A stretch of DNA of 64,000 nt from Siphlonurus alternatus (GCA_949825025.1 OX463780.1:39164979-39228978); one strand, 5' to 3'. Shown: positions 13,426 to 27,833, counted from the first letter of the stretch. Program-made: numbers and translations. Notes: generated by a model from the letters alone, not told the origin.

Positions 13426-16400
13426 CATCATATTTTGATAAAAATGTGATTTTCATTGCTAAGTTTTTTTCAGTCATTATAATATAATACAACAAAACAA
13501 TAAATTAAATGTAACGTATATGATAATTATAAATCATTAATGAATAAAATCATTACACACTAGTTAAAAAATATAATCTTTTAATAAATAAATTTAGAGT
13601 ATATTTTATGCTAGGTGTAAATGATATTTTTAAGTATTTATTTGTAAATGAATAAATGTTGTTTCAATAAACAGATAATAATTCCTAATTAGAAATATAT
13701 TAATTCAATGTTGAATACATTGCTCTTCGTCTATTTATTACAGTAAATCCATGGATTAATTTGATTTGTTTTATTGCAATAATTTGTTTGTACATCGGGC
13801 AATTTATATAAACAGGATTTTAATCAAACTCCCATCAGTATAATGAATTTTACTATAGCAACAACTGTAAACAACAACATTAAATAACAGCACCCTAAAT
13901 TAAAATTATATCAACATAATAAACTGTCTTGTGTGAAATTAAGTTAGAAAAAAAAACTCACTGACAAGCGCGTGATTTAAGAAGTTTCTTTCTTCTTAAT
14001 TTACCTTTTAGCAGTTTAAGTTAACAGTTAAGAAGAGAAGAACGCTTCTCAAATCGTTTTTAAATTAGCCTTGTGTAGTTTGTTTCAATAGTTAATTAAT
14101 TAATGTACAGTTTAGCTCAAAATAAATGAGACACCGAGGATAAACAAAATATATATAAATCACTCTGTTTACTCTAATTGTAAGACTAATAAAGTCCACA
14201 TAGAAAAAATAAAATTAAATGCAATTTTTTTAAACGGTGAAAAGAAGCGAATTCTGAAAGTATTAATGAGTAAGGATTCAATTATAGTAATACTTGCTTG
14301 AAGATTAAGTCTTCAAAAAATGAATTATTTTTATAGCTCAAAATATTTGCCTCCTCCATTTTATATATATATTATCTATTAAGTTTTTAAAATGAAAATC
14401 ATGGTATCAAACTATTCCTAAAATAATTGTTACTCAAAACAGAAAGCTAATTATTTTAGTTCTGATTTAATTTTCTGATTATTGTATTTCTTTCCTTTTA
14501 AAATTTAAATTCTTTTTCATTTTAATGATGAAATTTTTAAATTGTAAATTGTGTACACAACATCATTTACAATATTGCTCATTTGAATGTGAGGGTGAAA
14601 TTGTTCAGCTAATGAGCGTAGAAAATACAATTTTCTGGCTTTATGCGTAATTGTTTTCACGGACAAAATGTATGGTGAAATGAAAGATTATAAAGTTTAA
14701 AATTATTGAGAGTTAATTCCAAACAACGTTTCATGCAATGCAAATTTTTTTCCCGCAAAACACACACCCACAAACACTGATGGTACATGTAATGGAATAT
14801 TAAGGGGTTTTCTCTTTACATGTTCGTTAATTAAAATATTAATTATTTACACTATTCGGATGTATTTTTAATTAAATTTTTTTGTAAATATAATCAAACA
14901 CAATAAGAAACTTTTGTATTACATATTATTAACATATTTATAAAAATGTCAATGTGATTCAATTGAATAGAAATGATATTTTATTGACGATAAAAAACAC
15001 TACATCATATTACAATACAAGAAAATATAATTATGCTCATATATAGAAGTAGAATTATAATTGAAACTGCATTGTGTGTCATAAACGCTAAGCCATGCAG
15101 TGGTTGGGAGTTTTAATTAATATTTATAATACTTTTGTTAGGAAATACTAAATATATAACTTCATTTATTAAAGTTATATTTCTTCTCTACTCAACCTAC
15201 ATACCTACATGCGGACATGTCATGGGCGGAATACGGTCAAGAATGATCGGAGCCCATGACACAGGGTGCCCGACAACCCTTAGGATGAAAGGAGAAAGGT
15301 GAATAAATTACGAGGTTATTATAATATAGAATGTTAGGTAAAGAGGCGCTTCCCATGTAACAAGGATATGTTGCAACAACGGATTTAATCCATCTTCGGA
15401 TCCGTTTTATATCGGTGAACAAAATACGGATTCAAGAGGTTTCCTAGGACCGGTATGTTTCCGTTGCGTAAACGTCGTGCAAAACAGCCAATAAAAACCT
15501 GTTCTGCAACCAAATTAATTAGAGGGGGGGGGGGATTTTTTTTTTGCTGCCAAAAATATTTTCTTGAATATTCGGCTCGTTTAGCTCGTCGTTCGTTGAT
15601 ATTAATTGAAAATTATTATTTTAAATAATAATTTGCATTTATAAAAATTATAAACGCCCTACAACTATAATTTTTTTAAGCAATGGAGGCAAATGATTTT
15701 CTGCAAGTAATAAGTAAATTCTAATTACTCACCGAAAATTGTTTCTGCTGTGCTATTAAAAATATTACACAAAAACGTCATGTCAGTAATCACTTTAAAA
15801 ATTGCATTAATATTGCACTCTATATGAAATGTATACACTGCAATATTATATTTCCTTCATGAAATGAATTATAAAACGGAAGTTTCTTAACTTTTGAACA
15901 CTGGCGATACATAATAATAATTTAATACAGTTGAACTGCCATTCTACGCACACCATACATAGATCTAGTTTCAATTAATTGTACTTCAGGTAAATTTAAG
16001 TTGAATTTACTATATTACATATCACTTTGTGGCCATTGTAAAAGGTATTTATTTAAACTAAAAATTAAATTAATGAGTACTGAAGTACAGTAAATATTAA
16101 CACTTTTAATAAAACAAAACTCCCGATGCACTGTTCACACGTCCTATCTCTATAAAAAACATCGCGGACTAGAGGAAGAAAGGAGTCTTTAGGCGTCACA
16201 TCTCGCCAAACATCAGTGATTCAGACAACAGATGATCCCTTTCTTCCAATCAGATTGCGAGATGAATTCGTCATCTTTGCCGGTTGTTAAATTTTAAATT
16301 AAATTTCGTTAAAACACATTAAATTTAATGTCTCCTCGCCGCGCCAGCTCCGGCGTCCGGCGTCTTTTCTCACGCCCACACATGATGCTGCTTGGCCGGT

Positions 16401-19400
16401 CGGCTGGATTGGTGCGATATCTTTTTTTTTCTACCGTTTCTTTTCTCGACTTGCAATATTTTTTCTCATTACATAGGTAATGATTTTTTTTTTCCTGAAT
16501 TTTACTGTGAAATAAGTTTGTAATATTAATATTATTTTGAAGAATCTTTTATTAGAAATTTATTTACACAGTCTATATTTTTCTTAACTCAATAAAATTA
16601 TAGAAAATTAATGTGGTAATTTTTTTTATTTTTTTTTATATATTTTCACGTTATCCTAATTGTTAACTTAAAAAAAAACAAGTTAATTACTATATCCGAC
16701 GTTATTATTTATTTACATTATTTTTACTATGGTGGCGTGTTAAAGAAACTCATTGTCCGGAGATAAAAACGATTAAAAAATGTATAAATGTAGTTATTTT
16801 CGGAACGGTTTTATATCGCATGAAAAACATATTTTCGATGTACGTCATTCATAAAAATAATATTCAACGAATTAAAAAATAAGTGGGTAAAATATTTAAT
16901 AAAATCATTTTAGACCTGTCTTGATATTTATTTATCACATTTAAGCATAATTTTAGGAAACATTAATAATAGGTTTTATAAACGTTCTATATGCAACGCA
17001 AAATTTTTAAAACCAAAACATCCAAAAAGTGACGTTGTTTTTCCGTTATATGTTACATGGGTTGAGGCATTATTATAAAATAATAGGTATAATGCCCTGG
17101 TATTCAATCGCTATTATATAGTGATACATATATACGTATTACCAGATATTAAAACTCTATAAACGCAAAATAAGCATTACAAATTATATAATATATTTAA
17201 GATAAACTTATAATTTTTTAATGTATTTTTGATGAAATTTAAAATATACATAAGTCAGCATAAAGAAAAAGCTAAAATTTATGCGTACAACATTTTCACT
17301 ATAATTTTATGATACATATATAAGGCAAAATTTGAAAGCATCATGTTAAATTTGACTATACGTTACTTGCAAATTTTGCTGTTGTTACTGCTGTAGGGTT
17401 ATATATAGTAGGAACGGTTAACAACAAAAGTTAGGCTGTAAACTCTCATGCAGCATTTACTCCGGCTGCTTGCGTATATCGAATAAACTTGGTCGGCGTT
17501 GGTTCGATAGTTCCGCACAAACTTGCGCCGCGATGTTTTAGTAACAACCACGTGCTCAACTAGCGACCATAAATCCGCGGCGACGTCACTTCCAGCCCAG
17601 CCTGCTGCGGTATGAGCAGACGTCATACGAGAACCCAGTTCATTCTCGCTTATTCTCCATCTGTCTATTTTGTGTCGCGTTGTCAAATGTCGCTCCCTTT
17701 TCTCTGTCTCAGCATCTCATGCATGTGCTCTCTCACTCTCTCCTTTTTTCTCTGTTAAATTTTACTCGTAATAAGCAGCGACTGTTGTTATAGCAACTAT
17801 ACAACAAAATTGCTAAAACAATTGATCCAGTTACATATTGTGATTTATAGTTGAATTATCAATAACAAACATACGCTGAACTGAACTCTGAAAATGCTTT
17901 ACTCTAACAAATTTATAGTTTGACTAAAGAAATATAAACTGCAGTACATATATCATCGACAAAACTTATTCAATTACATAAAAGATTATATGGTCAGATA
18001 AATGTTATAAATTGTTTTATATAAAATGTTTTATTTTAATATGAATGACATTGGGTTCAGGATAACATTTTTTTGGAAATATTTATTGTTTTTAATTTTG
18101 TCATAAATATATTTTTATCATTCTGTATGACATGGTAAATAATTTACCTTAGTGGTGACTCGAATACTTATATTTGTTACAGCAACAAAGTTTTCTTCTG
18201 CATAATAAAATGATTTGTCACAAACTGAGTTTTGTTTGTTTAAAATTTGTAGGTGAAATAGAATTCTATGGAATATAGTATTATGTAGATAAGATGAACA
18301 TTTTACTGCACTAAAATTGGCAAGTTTGGATTGTTTTTAAAAGTTAGATTTGTTTTTCGTACCACAAGGATTTTTGTTGCTGGTAAAATCGTTTATATTA
18401 TAGTGAATGGAATCTACATAAAATGCATGTTGATTGCCATTATCATTATTGCTAATAACAAAATCTTCCAGGGTATTCAAATATCTGACTTTTAAAGTAT
18501 TTATATAATGTAAAATACATTACTGGTATGAAAAAAAATATTTTTTAAATAAATTATGCCCCTATGACATAATAATAGAAATCAAATACCGTTTTATTGT
18601 TGCAAAAATGCTTTTCTCTAATATCTGTGGAGAAAACAAACGAACAATAGAACATTGTTATCGTGGAGTATTAACAAAACGTTTGCATTTTTATTATTTT
18701 TTTGTTGGATTGAAAAAAAATTAATGAATTTAATTTAAATTGCAAAATATTATTGATAACATATAATATGAAAGTGGCACCATGCAAAACTGAATGATTT
18801 TTAAAACAATGGAAATATAAGTCAAAGACACACACTATGGGTATACAAAAGTATACTTCTGTATGTATTCAGAGCATGACAATCAAGAATGTAATTGAAT
18901 AGAAAATTCAACAGTGATGGCTGACCATGAGTTTGCCCCATGAAAGCAGCAGCAACAACTTCTAAGGGGAATGAAAATTCTGTGAAGCGAAAGCACAAAA
19001 GGTTCGGCAGCCAGGCTCTTTTGCCTTTTATATAACATCATTGCAATGTGCTGTGGTGACAAAAAATACGAAGAGAATGAAACAAAAGACAAAGTAAAAA
19101 TCTAATTTCATATAAGATAAAAAAAAGTTCTGTCTATTTGTATGCCACTGAACAATTTCAGCTCTCATTTTTGGTCAGTATTATATATCTATGTTGGTTG
19201 GAACATTTATACACATAAAAAAATAACGTGAAGTTGACAGAAGATTTGAAGAAACCAAATTGAGCTATAAAGTTTGATGTAGAGATGTATTAAATTGAGG
19301 TGTAACATCGTTGTGAGAATGGGAGAGAGATGCAATGAAGACGTGAGAGAACTGGATGAGTGTTGTGACGCGTCTTAAATGTTACAACTAAATAAACAAC

Positions 19401-19582
19401 ACCAAGTGTGAAAAGCAGATGGAGAAGTGTTTTCTTATACTTAGGCTCTTACATAATATAAATTTGTAGTATATAAGTATACTTTGTGACGTCAGATGTA
19501 TAGTTACGACCTCAGACTCTTGTAGGGATACAATAATTACGTTTTCGTATGGAAAAAATAAAAATTAAGAATAAATAAACGC
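13426..19582. other. Intron stretch without recognisable genes
   Basis: AT-rich. GC-richer patches lie at about 15210-15500, 16320-16410 and 17440-17700. The first includes a 10-bp stem (TGTCATGGGC at 15218-15227 and its complement at 15252-15261). The last holds a 95-codon minus-strand frame without family resemblance and two GACGTC sites. No exon, RNA gene or large repeat could be supported. Confidence 0.45.
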
Positions 19583-19642
19583 CCCCATCAACAACATAGT
19601 ATTTCTTGAGACATAGATAGAGTTACCCGTATAGAATTTCCA
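19583..19642. repeat. Dispersed 60-bp repeat, copy 1
   Basis: This segment (core CATAGTATTTCTTGAGACA, followed by AGAT.G.GTTACCCG and TAGAATTTC) is repeated in the same orientation at 20382-20442 with a handful of differences. Neither copy is bounded by obvious inverted ends, so it may be a fragment of a larger element not otherwise represented here. Confidence 0.65.
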
Positions 19643-19733
19643 TTTACAGCCGTGTTAATCCATTGTGAGTATATGACAGGCTTAGGTAATTAATAAGGCT
19701 GCAAACGGAAATTGTCCATGGTGACAAGTGTAC
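19634..19733. mobile_element. Foldback element, family C, copy 1
   Basis: The left arm includes GAATTTCCATTTACAGCC and the right arm reads AAGGCTGCAAACGGAAATTG followed by GGTGACAAGTGTAC. The right arm matches, almost base for base, the right arm of the clearer copy at 35841-35979. The left arm is shortened and runs into the dispersed repeat at 19583-19642. Confidence 0.6.
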
Positions 19734-19837
19734 CATTCCATCAATGGTGGTCTGGTTTTATTAGGGCTCTTTAAAGTAGGCTAAATGTGTTGCACGATTT
19801 CATTAAAAGTTTAAATTTTATAAATTTGTGTATTTTG

Positions 19838-20019
19838 TTTTACATCAGGCGCGGATCCAGAAAAAAATTTCGGGGGGGCTGTGCTTCCATAAGGCCAATG
19901 TTAAAAATAAAATTTGGAGTGGGGAAATGCCTATATTTTCCATGTTAAATCCAAAATTTCGGGGGGGGGGGGGCTGCAGCCCCCCCAGCCCCGCCCCTGG
20001 ATCCGCGCCTGTTTTACAT
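19838..20019. mobile_element. hAT-type MITE with 8-bp target duplication
   Basis: The element 19846-20011 (166 bp) has perfect 15-bp ends, CAGGCGCGGATCCAG and CTGGATCCGCGCCTG. It is flanked by the identical octamer TTTTACAT (19838-19845 and 20012-20019). An 8-bp duplication and ends of the form CAG...CTG are typical of the hAT superfamily. Inside is a run of 13 G, then CTGCAG, then a C run, making a perfect G/C hairpin near the right end. There is no coding capacity, so it must have been moved by a transposase supplied elsewhere. The intact duplication and ends suggest a fairly recent insertion. Confidence 0.92.
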
Positions 20020-20381
20020 TAAATTATTTACATTTTACATTATTTTTTTACAATTCCAACATCCACATTGGAATTCCACAGTTTGGAATTTTAAAATTTA
20101 ATTTGAGACTGCATGATGTATATGTTGCATGTACAGTACGTGTACAATTATTAAGTCTTATCTATCGTTCTATCTCGTCTTAAGACCGACCAACAGTTAG
20201 TTGTAAATGGTGTGGAATAGAGAGGACTCAAATTGTCAGGCCAGACGGATTCTGCAATCTCCCGGTTGGATAAGCAATGTTTTATCTTAATCCTGCAAGC
20301 ATCGCGGTGGCCTGCTGCTGCTCAGTTTCATACAACAAGCCACATCATCAAGATCGATACTCAGTTTGCCCACTAGGAACC

Positions 20382-20442
20382 GCCACCAACGACATAGTAT
20401 TTCTTGAGACACAGATGGCGTTACCCGCGCGTGTAGAATTTC
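20382..20442. repeat. Dispersed 60-bp repeat, copy 2
   Basis: Same-orientation copy of 19583-19642, sharing CATAGTATTTCTTGAGACA and the GTTACCCG / TAGAATTTC blocks. It sits in a GC-richer patch (20200-20450) that otherwise has no recognisable content. Confidence 0.65.
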
Positions 20443-23400
20443 AGGAACTTTGCCAATGTCAGCAAAATTAGATTGTATAGATGAGATAAAGTAGATTTAA
20501 TTGATTTTTCTTATTATTGGCCAATCAATTACTTGAACTTTATTTAATAATAATATTTATTAAAATAAACAAAACTTTTACAAACTAATGAATTGTCAAA
20601 AACAGGATTCATGATTTTAAAGCCTATTTTTTTATTATTTTTTTTTTTAAACACCAGCATTGACTTTTTCTTTCACATGAACAAAATTTTGACTAGAGAA
20701 AATATAATAGTGTAATTTGTTCGTATTATATATAATTCTTTAAGTAAAAAATTATTTTAATGTTCCAATATAAGATAAGCAGTTTAATTTATATTTTCTT
20801 TAACAACTCCTAGTTTTCTTAAATTTAAGCTTTATTTGGTGCAAAATTGTAAGTCTCTTGGGAAATTTCAGCCATTCACTCAATAGCTTTTAAAAGCTTA
20901 CTTAACACAAAAATAAAACAGGTATGGTATAGCTGAAGTACCTTTTTGTTTGGTTTAAACAAAACATTCATGCCATGATAGCTATAGCAGAGATAAAACA
21001 AACGAATAAAATTAAAGACTTAAAATAATTAAAAATTAAAAAAAAATAATAATTAAATTTTAAAAGTTTCACAAAAAACATGAATCAAAACACTGTCATT
21101 AATTAAATATTAAAAATAAACTCTTGGAGATAGTTAATAAAAAGTTAACATAATATTTAAAAAATCTTACTCCATTAAAACATTTTATTAAAAGAAAAAC
21201 TTACTCTTATTTCTTTAATATGCCACAGAAGAAAATTTAATTAAAGTGAAAATGACATCTAGTGAAAGTCACACGCGCATATATTCAGCTCAGAGATGAC
21301 AAACTTATTTTTACTATAATTTGAGAATTCATTGCACCAAAATTATAACATTATAGCATACAATATTGAGCCTTATATTCTAAGTAAGTTATTTTAATTC
21401 ACGTATATAGGATGTGCAGACAGGCTAGGTATTAGTAGAGCGAATGTTAATGTAGTTTTATATACCATCACTCGAGAGTTGCGTAGAGAAAACGTCTCAG
21501 CATCACCGAGATTATCTCATCCTGCCTGCTCCTCTCATACCTGCATGAATGAACATTAGAGGGTGCAGGTAGGACAAACAAAAAAAATTTATAATGTATT
21601 TACCACTTGAGTTATAAAGAACCAAGAAAAAAATGAATATCGTTATAATAGAAATATAATTTAAAAATTTGTTGCTTCAATTTTTTTGATAATATGTTAA
21701 AATATATGCAAAAGTTTGTTGTTTTGAATTACCTTAAAATATATATATCATGATACTAAGAAGGATATTTTCACTCAAAACAGAAGAGAGCAGTAGAGGA
21801 TTATGTTTCTATCAAGCCCTAAGGTGCACAGGAAGAGAGAAAAGTAGAATAAAACGAAATGAAAAAGAAAAGAAGTAAAATTTCTTTTTCTCGTCTTTTT
21901 CTTATAATACTACGCTACGAACGGATACAAGAAAAGCCAGCATGAAAAAAAAGGGAGACTTGACTAACTTTGCTTAGTTTCTCTAAACCATCGTCTTAGG
22001 TGACTTTTTTTTTGTCTCTTCACCAAAGCGATCTTAAGCCTTTTGTATATGGAGAGAGATGCACAGTGACGGTAGTATAAGCGCAGCTGGCAAGATCATA
22101 TTATGTCACCTCTATGGGACACGTGCGAACTCTGCAGGACCAGCCTGCTGCTACTGTGGCTGCAAACCATCTTCTAACTCGATCTGACGTCACATACTTT
22201 CACGTAGGGCCAAAGAATCTAGTTTTACACGGTAGGGTAGTTTGTCTCCAGCAAGTATTTTTCCTGGAATAATTAAACTTCCACTAAATAATTCAGAATA
22301 TTATTTTCTGAGAATTCCATTGAAATCAAATCCTTTGAAATGTATGTAGAGTTTCTTATAAATGTTTATTATATAAAATTATAACGTAGTATCATTTTTT
22401 TTTTGAAGAAGATTAAAACCATGAAATTTACATTTCACTAACACGTTTGTTATATCAAGTAATTAATGTAAAAACAATTACACTAACGTAAATTAAATTA
22501 TAATAATGATATTTTTTCATTACGATAATTGGCGGGTGAGATTTGTTTGAAATGAGTTTGAAAGAGCAAATTTAATTATATAGCAGCTACAGTGAGCCAT
22601 TTATAAAGCTTTTAAAATATTAAATTGGTAGTTTACAAGGAATTGACAGTTTTAATTACATGAACGTATTTTTTTTTCTAACAAACAGAAATTTGCAATG
22701 TCAACAGATAATTTGTTATTTAACTTCAAATTTATAAATAAATGTTCAGATAAGTTTTGATAGAATTCAAATCTAATTTAAGTACTTGAATTTTTTTAAA
22801 AATTCTTATATATATATATTCTAGCTAGGTTAGTCTTATCTGTTTCTTCAAATATCATGCCCATAGTTTTTTGCCACTTTGCTTCTTCCATTTCAAATAT
22901 ATACCCAATACACTCAATTTGTATGTGAATAACCTTATATGATTTCATGTATATATACACGAGTAATATGATATGAATATGATTAAATTTGAAATACAAG
23001 TTTGGAGAATATTTTACTACCCATTTTTAAATTGAATATTATTTAAGTAATGTTCTATAACAAATCTAAATAGTTGATTATTATATTGCTGTTGTTGCTG
23101 TGTGGTAAATATGTACCAAATTGATTTTTTTTTTGTACGACATAATTTCTTGTAATATGCAATACGGACATCCCCGCAAATTCGTAACTGCTTATTTAAA
23201 CCATGTTGTTGCATAATACTGCATATATGTAGTATCAATTCGGGTATCATAGAAAGAACAAATAATTCATTCTGACAAAAGGTTTAAATAAAATATTCTG
23301 AAGCAAGCTAGAGTTTAGACACATATTTTTGTACGAAGGTAGTCATAAAGAGTGGAACAGTGCAACAGAGCTATTGGTGCAGATTGTACGCGCTGCGGTG

Positions 23401-25355
23401 TCCCACTATATTAGACTGAGACTCTCCCTCTCCCCCTTCCGCTGGAAATATGTATTTTTTTTTCTTTTTTGTAAATTAAGTCAAGGGCATTCATTTATTT
23501 CATATTATATATGGTACAATAATTATACAAATGTATAATCGAATCTTGGATAAAAAATACAATCTTATGAATGTGATTTTTTGAATTGCTGAACACACAT
23601 ACTGATGTACAGTATACTATATATTCCCATGCAGTACAGTGGTAACGTTTAGCAAGTAAGTTTTAATAAAAAAAAAATGCTAAATCTAAATTACATATAT
23701 ATTTAAAAAATTTATATGACAGATCAGATACCATTTATAATCATTGTACACAGAGAGTAAAACATGCATAGTTGAGGGATAAAACGTCATCAGCTGTAAT
23801 TAATGGTCACCAAAAGCAGAGTGACGTTACGACCAAGTTAGTGGGTGGCGACATCTGGCAACTGGGCTGAGAAGTGACGTTTTAGCTAGGCATAGTTTTG
23901 ACCAACTTGTAAGTAAGAAAAACCTTTCTTACAACAATTCCATGATCAATTTCTTGTTATACGCATTCAAAATAATCTCATAAAGCAATGTTCACTAATT
24001 AGATGAGTATTTGTATACTTTTCTCTAGTAACAAAAAATTAACCATGATGTCCATTCAAATGCCACAATGTTACAATGCCCCAATATACGTTCAGACAGT
24101 AATTAATCTTCTTAATAGCAACATTAAACAATTTGTTATTTTTGCTTTACCTTTTCCTGGTAAGCATTAGAGATAATTAATTCAAACTTATCAAAAACAC
24201 AATATATATATATTTTTTTAAGAGTTAAAATAATAAAATAAATTAAAAATTGCAAAGCAAATGGCATTCATGAACGAATAAAATTACACAAAACAAATTA
24301 AGAGTGTTTAAATGTTAAATGAAAAATGAGAATTCCATTTTAAAATTTGCATTTTAAATTCCATTCCAGTGTTAAAAAGTTAAAGTTCTAAACTTGTAAT
24401 AATTAAGACAAGAAAAAATAAACCACATGGTAATTTTCATCAAATGTAGTATAATACAGTAATTTAAATCAACATAAAAATTAGGTTTGACAATAAAATA
24501 TGATACTTTTTTATATTAAGATAATTATACGCAGTTCTGATAAGAGTAAAAAGTATAATACGTTTCGCTAATGCATTTAGTGTTCATTTTAACAATAAAA
24601 TGAAATACAATGTAAAAATAATATTAACTTTAGATATATTAAGAAACAAAAGAAACTCGTTAGTTTAAATTGTTATACACAACAGCAGGTTCATAACAGT
24701 ATGGTCTATAATAATTTAGTTCACATAACACCTCTGACAAGCTCTTGTAATGAATACTGCAATCTACATACTTAATGAGAACGTCGAGTTGAAACCAAGA
24801 ATATTTCAAGTGTACCGTCACGGCATGCAGCTTTCAAATTATTCATGAAATTTATTAATGACATACTGAAAAAAAAATACTGTAATATTATACAATGTTA
24901 AACAAATGGTAAAAAGAAACACGTATATTATATAAATATATAAATTATTATATAAATATGAATTATACTATGCTACTATATAATATTCTGTATCATTATT
25001 GTATTTGATTACCATGAATAATAATTAAATTTAATTAATTTAATGTTAAATATAAAGATAATAAGGCAGTTTAATTTGATTCTATATTTCACAATGTTCC
25101 AGAAAATTATTTTTTCCTTTCAAGTATTATTTAAATTAATAATTTATTTTTATATTTTAATATTGTATTGCTCGTAATGCCCGTATTTCAGAATTATTAT
25201 AAACACTATGTCTTACATACTGTATCTATAAGACTTACTTGTCAGCTTGAGCATGTATAATAATCAAACTATACTGTATGTAGATCTTGTAGTTAAGTAA
25301 TGTTGGTAGTTTATATTTTAATGACGCACAGACACTTACGTTTGCTAGCACTTGA
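20443..25355. other. Intron stretch without recognisable genes
   Basis: AT-rich with GC-richer patches at about 21420-21580, 22060-22210 and 23330-23440. The short open frames in these patches show no domain features. A TGACGTCA octamer lies at about 22181. Nothing further could be supported. Confidence 0.45.
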
Positions 25356-25620
25356 TGTACAGTCAATAGCAGAAGAAATAAAACAACAATGATCCTTTGT
25401 TGTTACGGTACAAAGTTTAAATTCCCTCCTTCTATCTTATCACATGCAGCTTTCTATGCATTTTCATTCCACCAACGTTGCCCGCTTGATTGGGGAGTTG
25501 GCGAATATTGTTGGGAGTTTGACCGTGAAGAGAGCTGTGATAAACTAGAAGAAGGGTAAAATTTGTACCGTGACAACAAAGGATCATTGTTGTTTTATTT
25601 CTTCTGCTATTGACTGTACA
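25356..25620. mobile_element. Foldback element with 55-60 bp inverted ends
   Basis: The left arm starts TGTACAGTCAATAGCAGAAG and runs through AACAATGATCCTTTGTTGT to a GGTACAAA segment. The right arm is its near-perfect complement and ends CTTCTGCTATTGACTGTACA. The interior of about 145 bp is unique in this window and non-coding. No target duplication is obvious. It is a non-autonomous DNA element or foldback of about 265 bp. Confidence 0.85.
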
Positions 25621-27408
25621 CTGGTCACTGACGATCGGCAGCCGCCATTTTGTCTCTGACCCCGATTATTAGGCCATACACCTTATACCAGAAAAAATAT
25701 TACTGCACAGAAATAACCCTTTTCAATGTGGCAGGCATTTCAACTATGATCGACACCTGTGCGCGTACATATGCAGAGACAATTTTTTGTTATCTCTTTT
25801 TGAATGCCAAGGCCTCACGAGTATCGTAAAATTAAGATACATGACGTCGTAATACTATCATCACATCAGTAAAGGAGTGTCCTATATAGTAAAGAATTTG
25901 TTACGATTACAGACCTTATAAATGGTACCTGCCCGTAAAGCCAATAATCCAAACTTTGTGGTGATTGGGGCAGTAAAATCCGAGTTGACATATGCTAATT
26001 GAAATAAATATTACATTAAAGAAATGAGTACAATTTTACAATTTAAAGCATATAGAAGACAAACATTTTATTAAATATTGATTATTGCTTTTAAAAAAAG
26101 GTGGTAAAATTAGCTTCTATTTGATTCTAAATGTTTAATTGTTATATATAACTTTAGTAAAGCTGCAATTAGAGCTGTGAAAAGTAACGATTTGGAATAA
26201 AAACAGACGGCTGCAGGTAGAAGAGACAAAACAGTATCGTCATTCGAGTTAGGTTGCTGAACGGTCGGAATAATGGTGAGAGCAAGCGGGTGGGAGAGAT
26301 AGCAGGAAGATTGCTTCAGTAGCTCGATTTAGGACAACAAGCGTGCGAGAAACAGCCGCCCGGTGACCAGCTTCGGAGTATTGCCTTAACCAACCACGAG
26401 TGCTTGAACCCGAGGAGGTAAGAAGCGGATAATTTGACGATTTTTAAAGTATTACAACATGTAAAATTTGAATATAAAATACATGTTAAAATTTTACATA
26501 AAAACTACCTGTATTTGCACAACTTTTAACCTTTCCTGATTTGAAAATTCTTTTGATTTAATAAAAGATTGCTTCTTATTTTAATAAATAATGCATATTC
26601 TGCTTTATAATATCTACTGTTTGTATAGAAATTGAAGTTGACAGTTCCTTGAATACAAATCATTAAAGGGTCAAATTTTACTCCAATTTAATCGCTTTGA
26701 ATACTGATCATTTCCTTTGGTATAAACGACTCTGAGCACGACTTGAATCACCAAGTACTGACAACTTCTCCATGGACTTCAGCTTAACCTCCAGACGGTT
26801 GAAAATTTGCAGTCTATATTTTATAATTACTTGTCGCCTCGACGGTACTGTCTATACAACGACTCTCCTGGACGTCTCACGTTCCGAACGGTGCTTGGAG
26901 AAGCTACGGTTCTGTACTCTATAATAAAACTACCTCTCCTCCGGTCTTATGGTACTATTAACGCAAGAAGAGACTCTAAAATTTTAATTTAATTTTACCA
27001 GACAAAAGAATGAGTATTTTTTAGTTTACATTTTTGAACTATAATATGAAGATTAAATAGGCTGTGATCATATTATATTTAAATGAATGCTTAAATTTTT
27101 CATTAAAGATTTCATAAACAATACTTGTTGAAAAGAAATTTGTTATTTTTTTGTTTTTTATAATAACATTTGAATAATTAAAAACAAATTTACTAGTACA
27201 CATGCATAAGTCATATTTTTATAGTTGAGAAGAGAATTTTCAATACATAATTAATATATATATACAATTTTATTTCAAATTTTTACGTACAAGAAATACC
27301 ATTAAAACTATTTATTTGAGAAAGGTTTGAAAAGTTTGCTTGTGCCGAGATGAGTAAATGAAGTTATCTAGTTAATAACAATAAAAAAAAAGTTGATAAC
27401 AATATTTT
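25621..27408. other. Intron stretch; possible isolated promoter-like patch
   Basis: Mostly AT-rich. The patch 26200-26420 is GC-richer and ends CCCGAGGAG followed by GTAAGA, a good splice-donor match on the plus strand. It has no open frame, so at best it would be an untranslated first exon or a non-coding RNA. A second patch at 26750-26970 has a 61-codon frame without features. Neither is called as a gene. Confidence 0.3.
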
Positions 27409-27470
27409 GAAAGTAAAATATATGTGAATATAAAAATGGGAAAGTAAAATATATGTGAATATAAAAATGG
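27409..27470 (+). repeat. Perfect 31-bp tandem duplication
   Basis: The 31-base unit beginning GAAAGTAAAATATATGTG and ending AAAAATGG occurs twice without a single difference (27409-27439 and 27440-27470). This points to a recent slippage or duplication event. Confidence 0.95.
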
Positions 27471-27825
27471 ATTACATACAATATATGATAAGATCTTGGG
27501 CATTGTACTGTCCCAAGCAAGCAGCAGCTATAGTTGCCTGGCTTGGCACTACTTCTCGATTGTCATTCTAGCACAGTGTGGCCATTAGCCGTACCACCCG
27601 CTTACTTCCCCCGCCTGCTGCTGGGTTTGCTCTCCACAAGACTGCTGCTGCTGCCTGTCCAACAGTTTGCTTGCTCGGAGTCCACACACATTCTCCTGCT
27701 CTCTCGCTAGCTGCTTGCTTGGCTGGACGCACGCATCGTAAGCTAAAACTGACGTCAATACGGCCACACACTAGCGAGAGGAAAAAAAAAAAAAAAGCTT
27801 GGAGGACAATCCGATGTTATAGACA

Positions 27826-27833
<8 letters not shown>

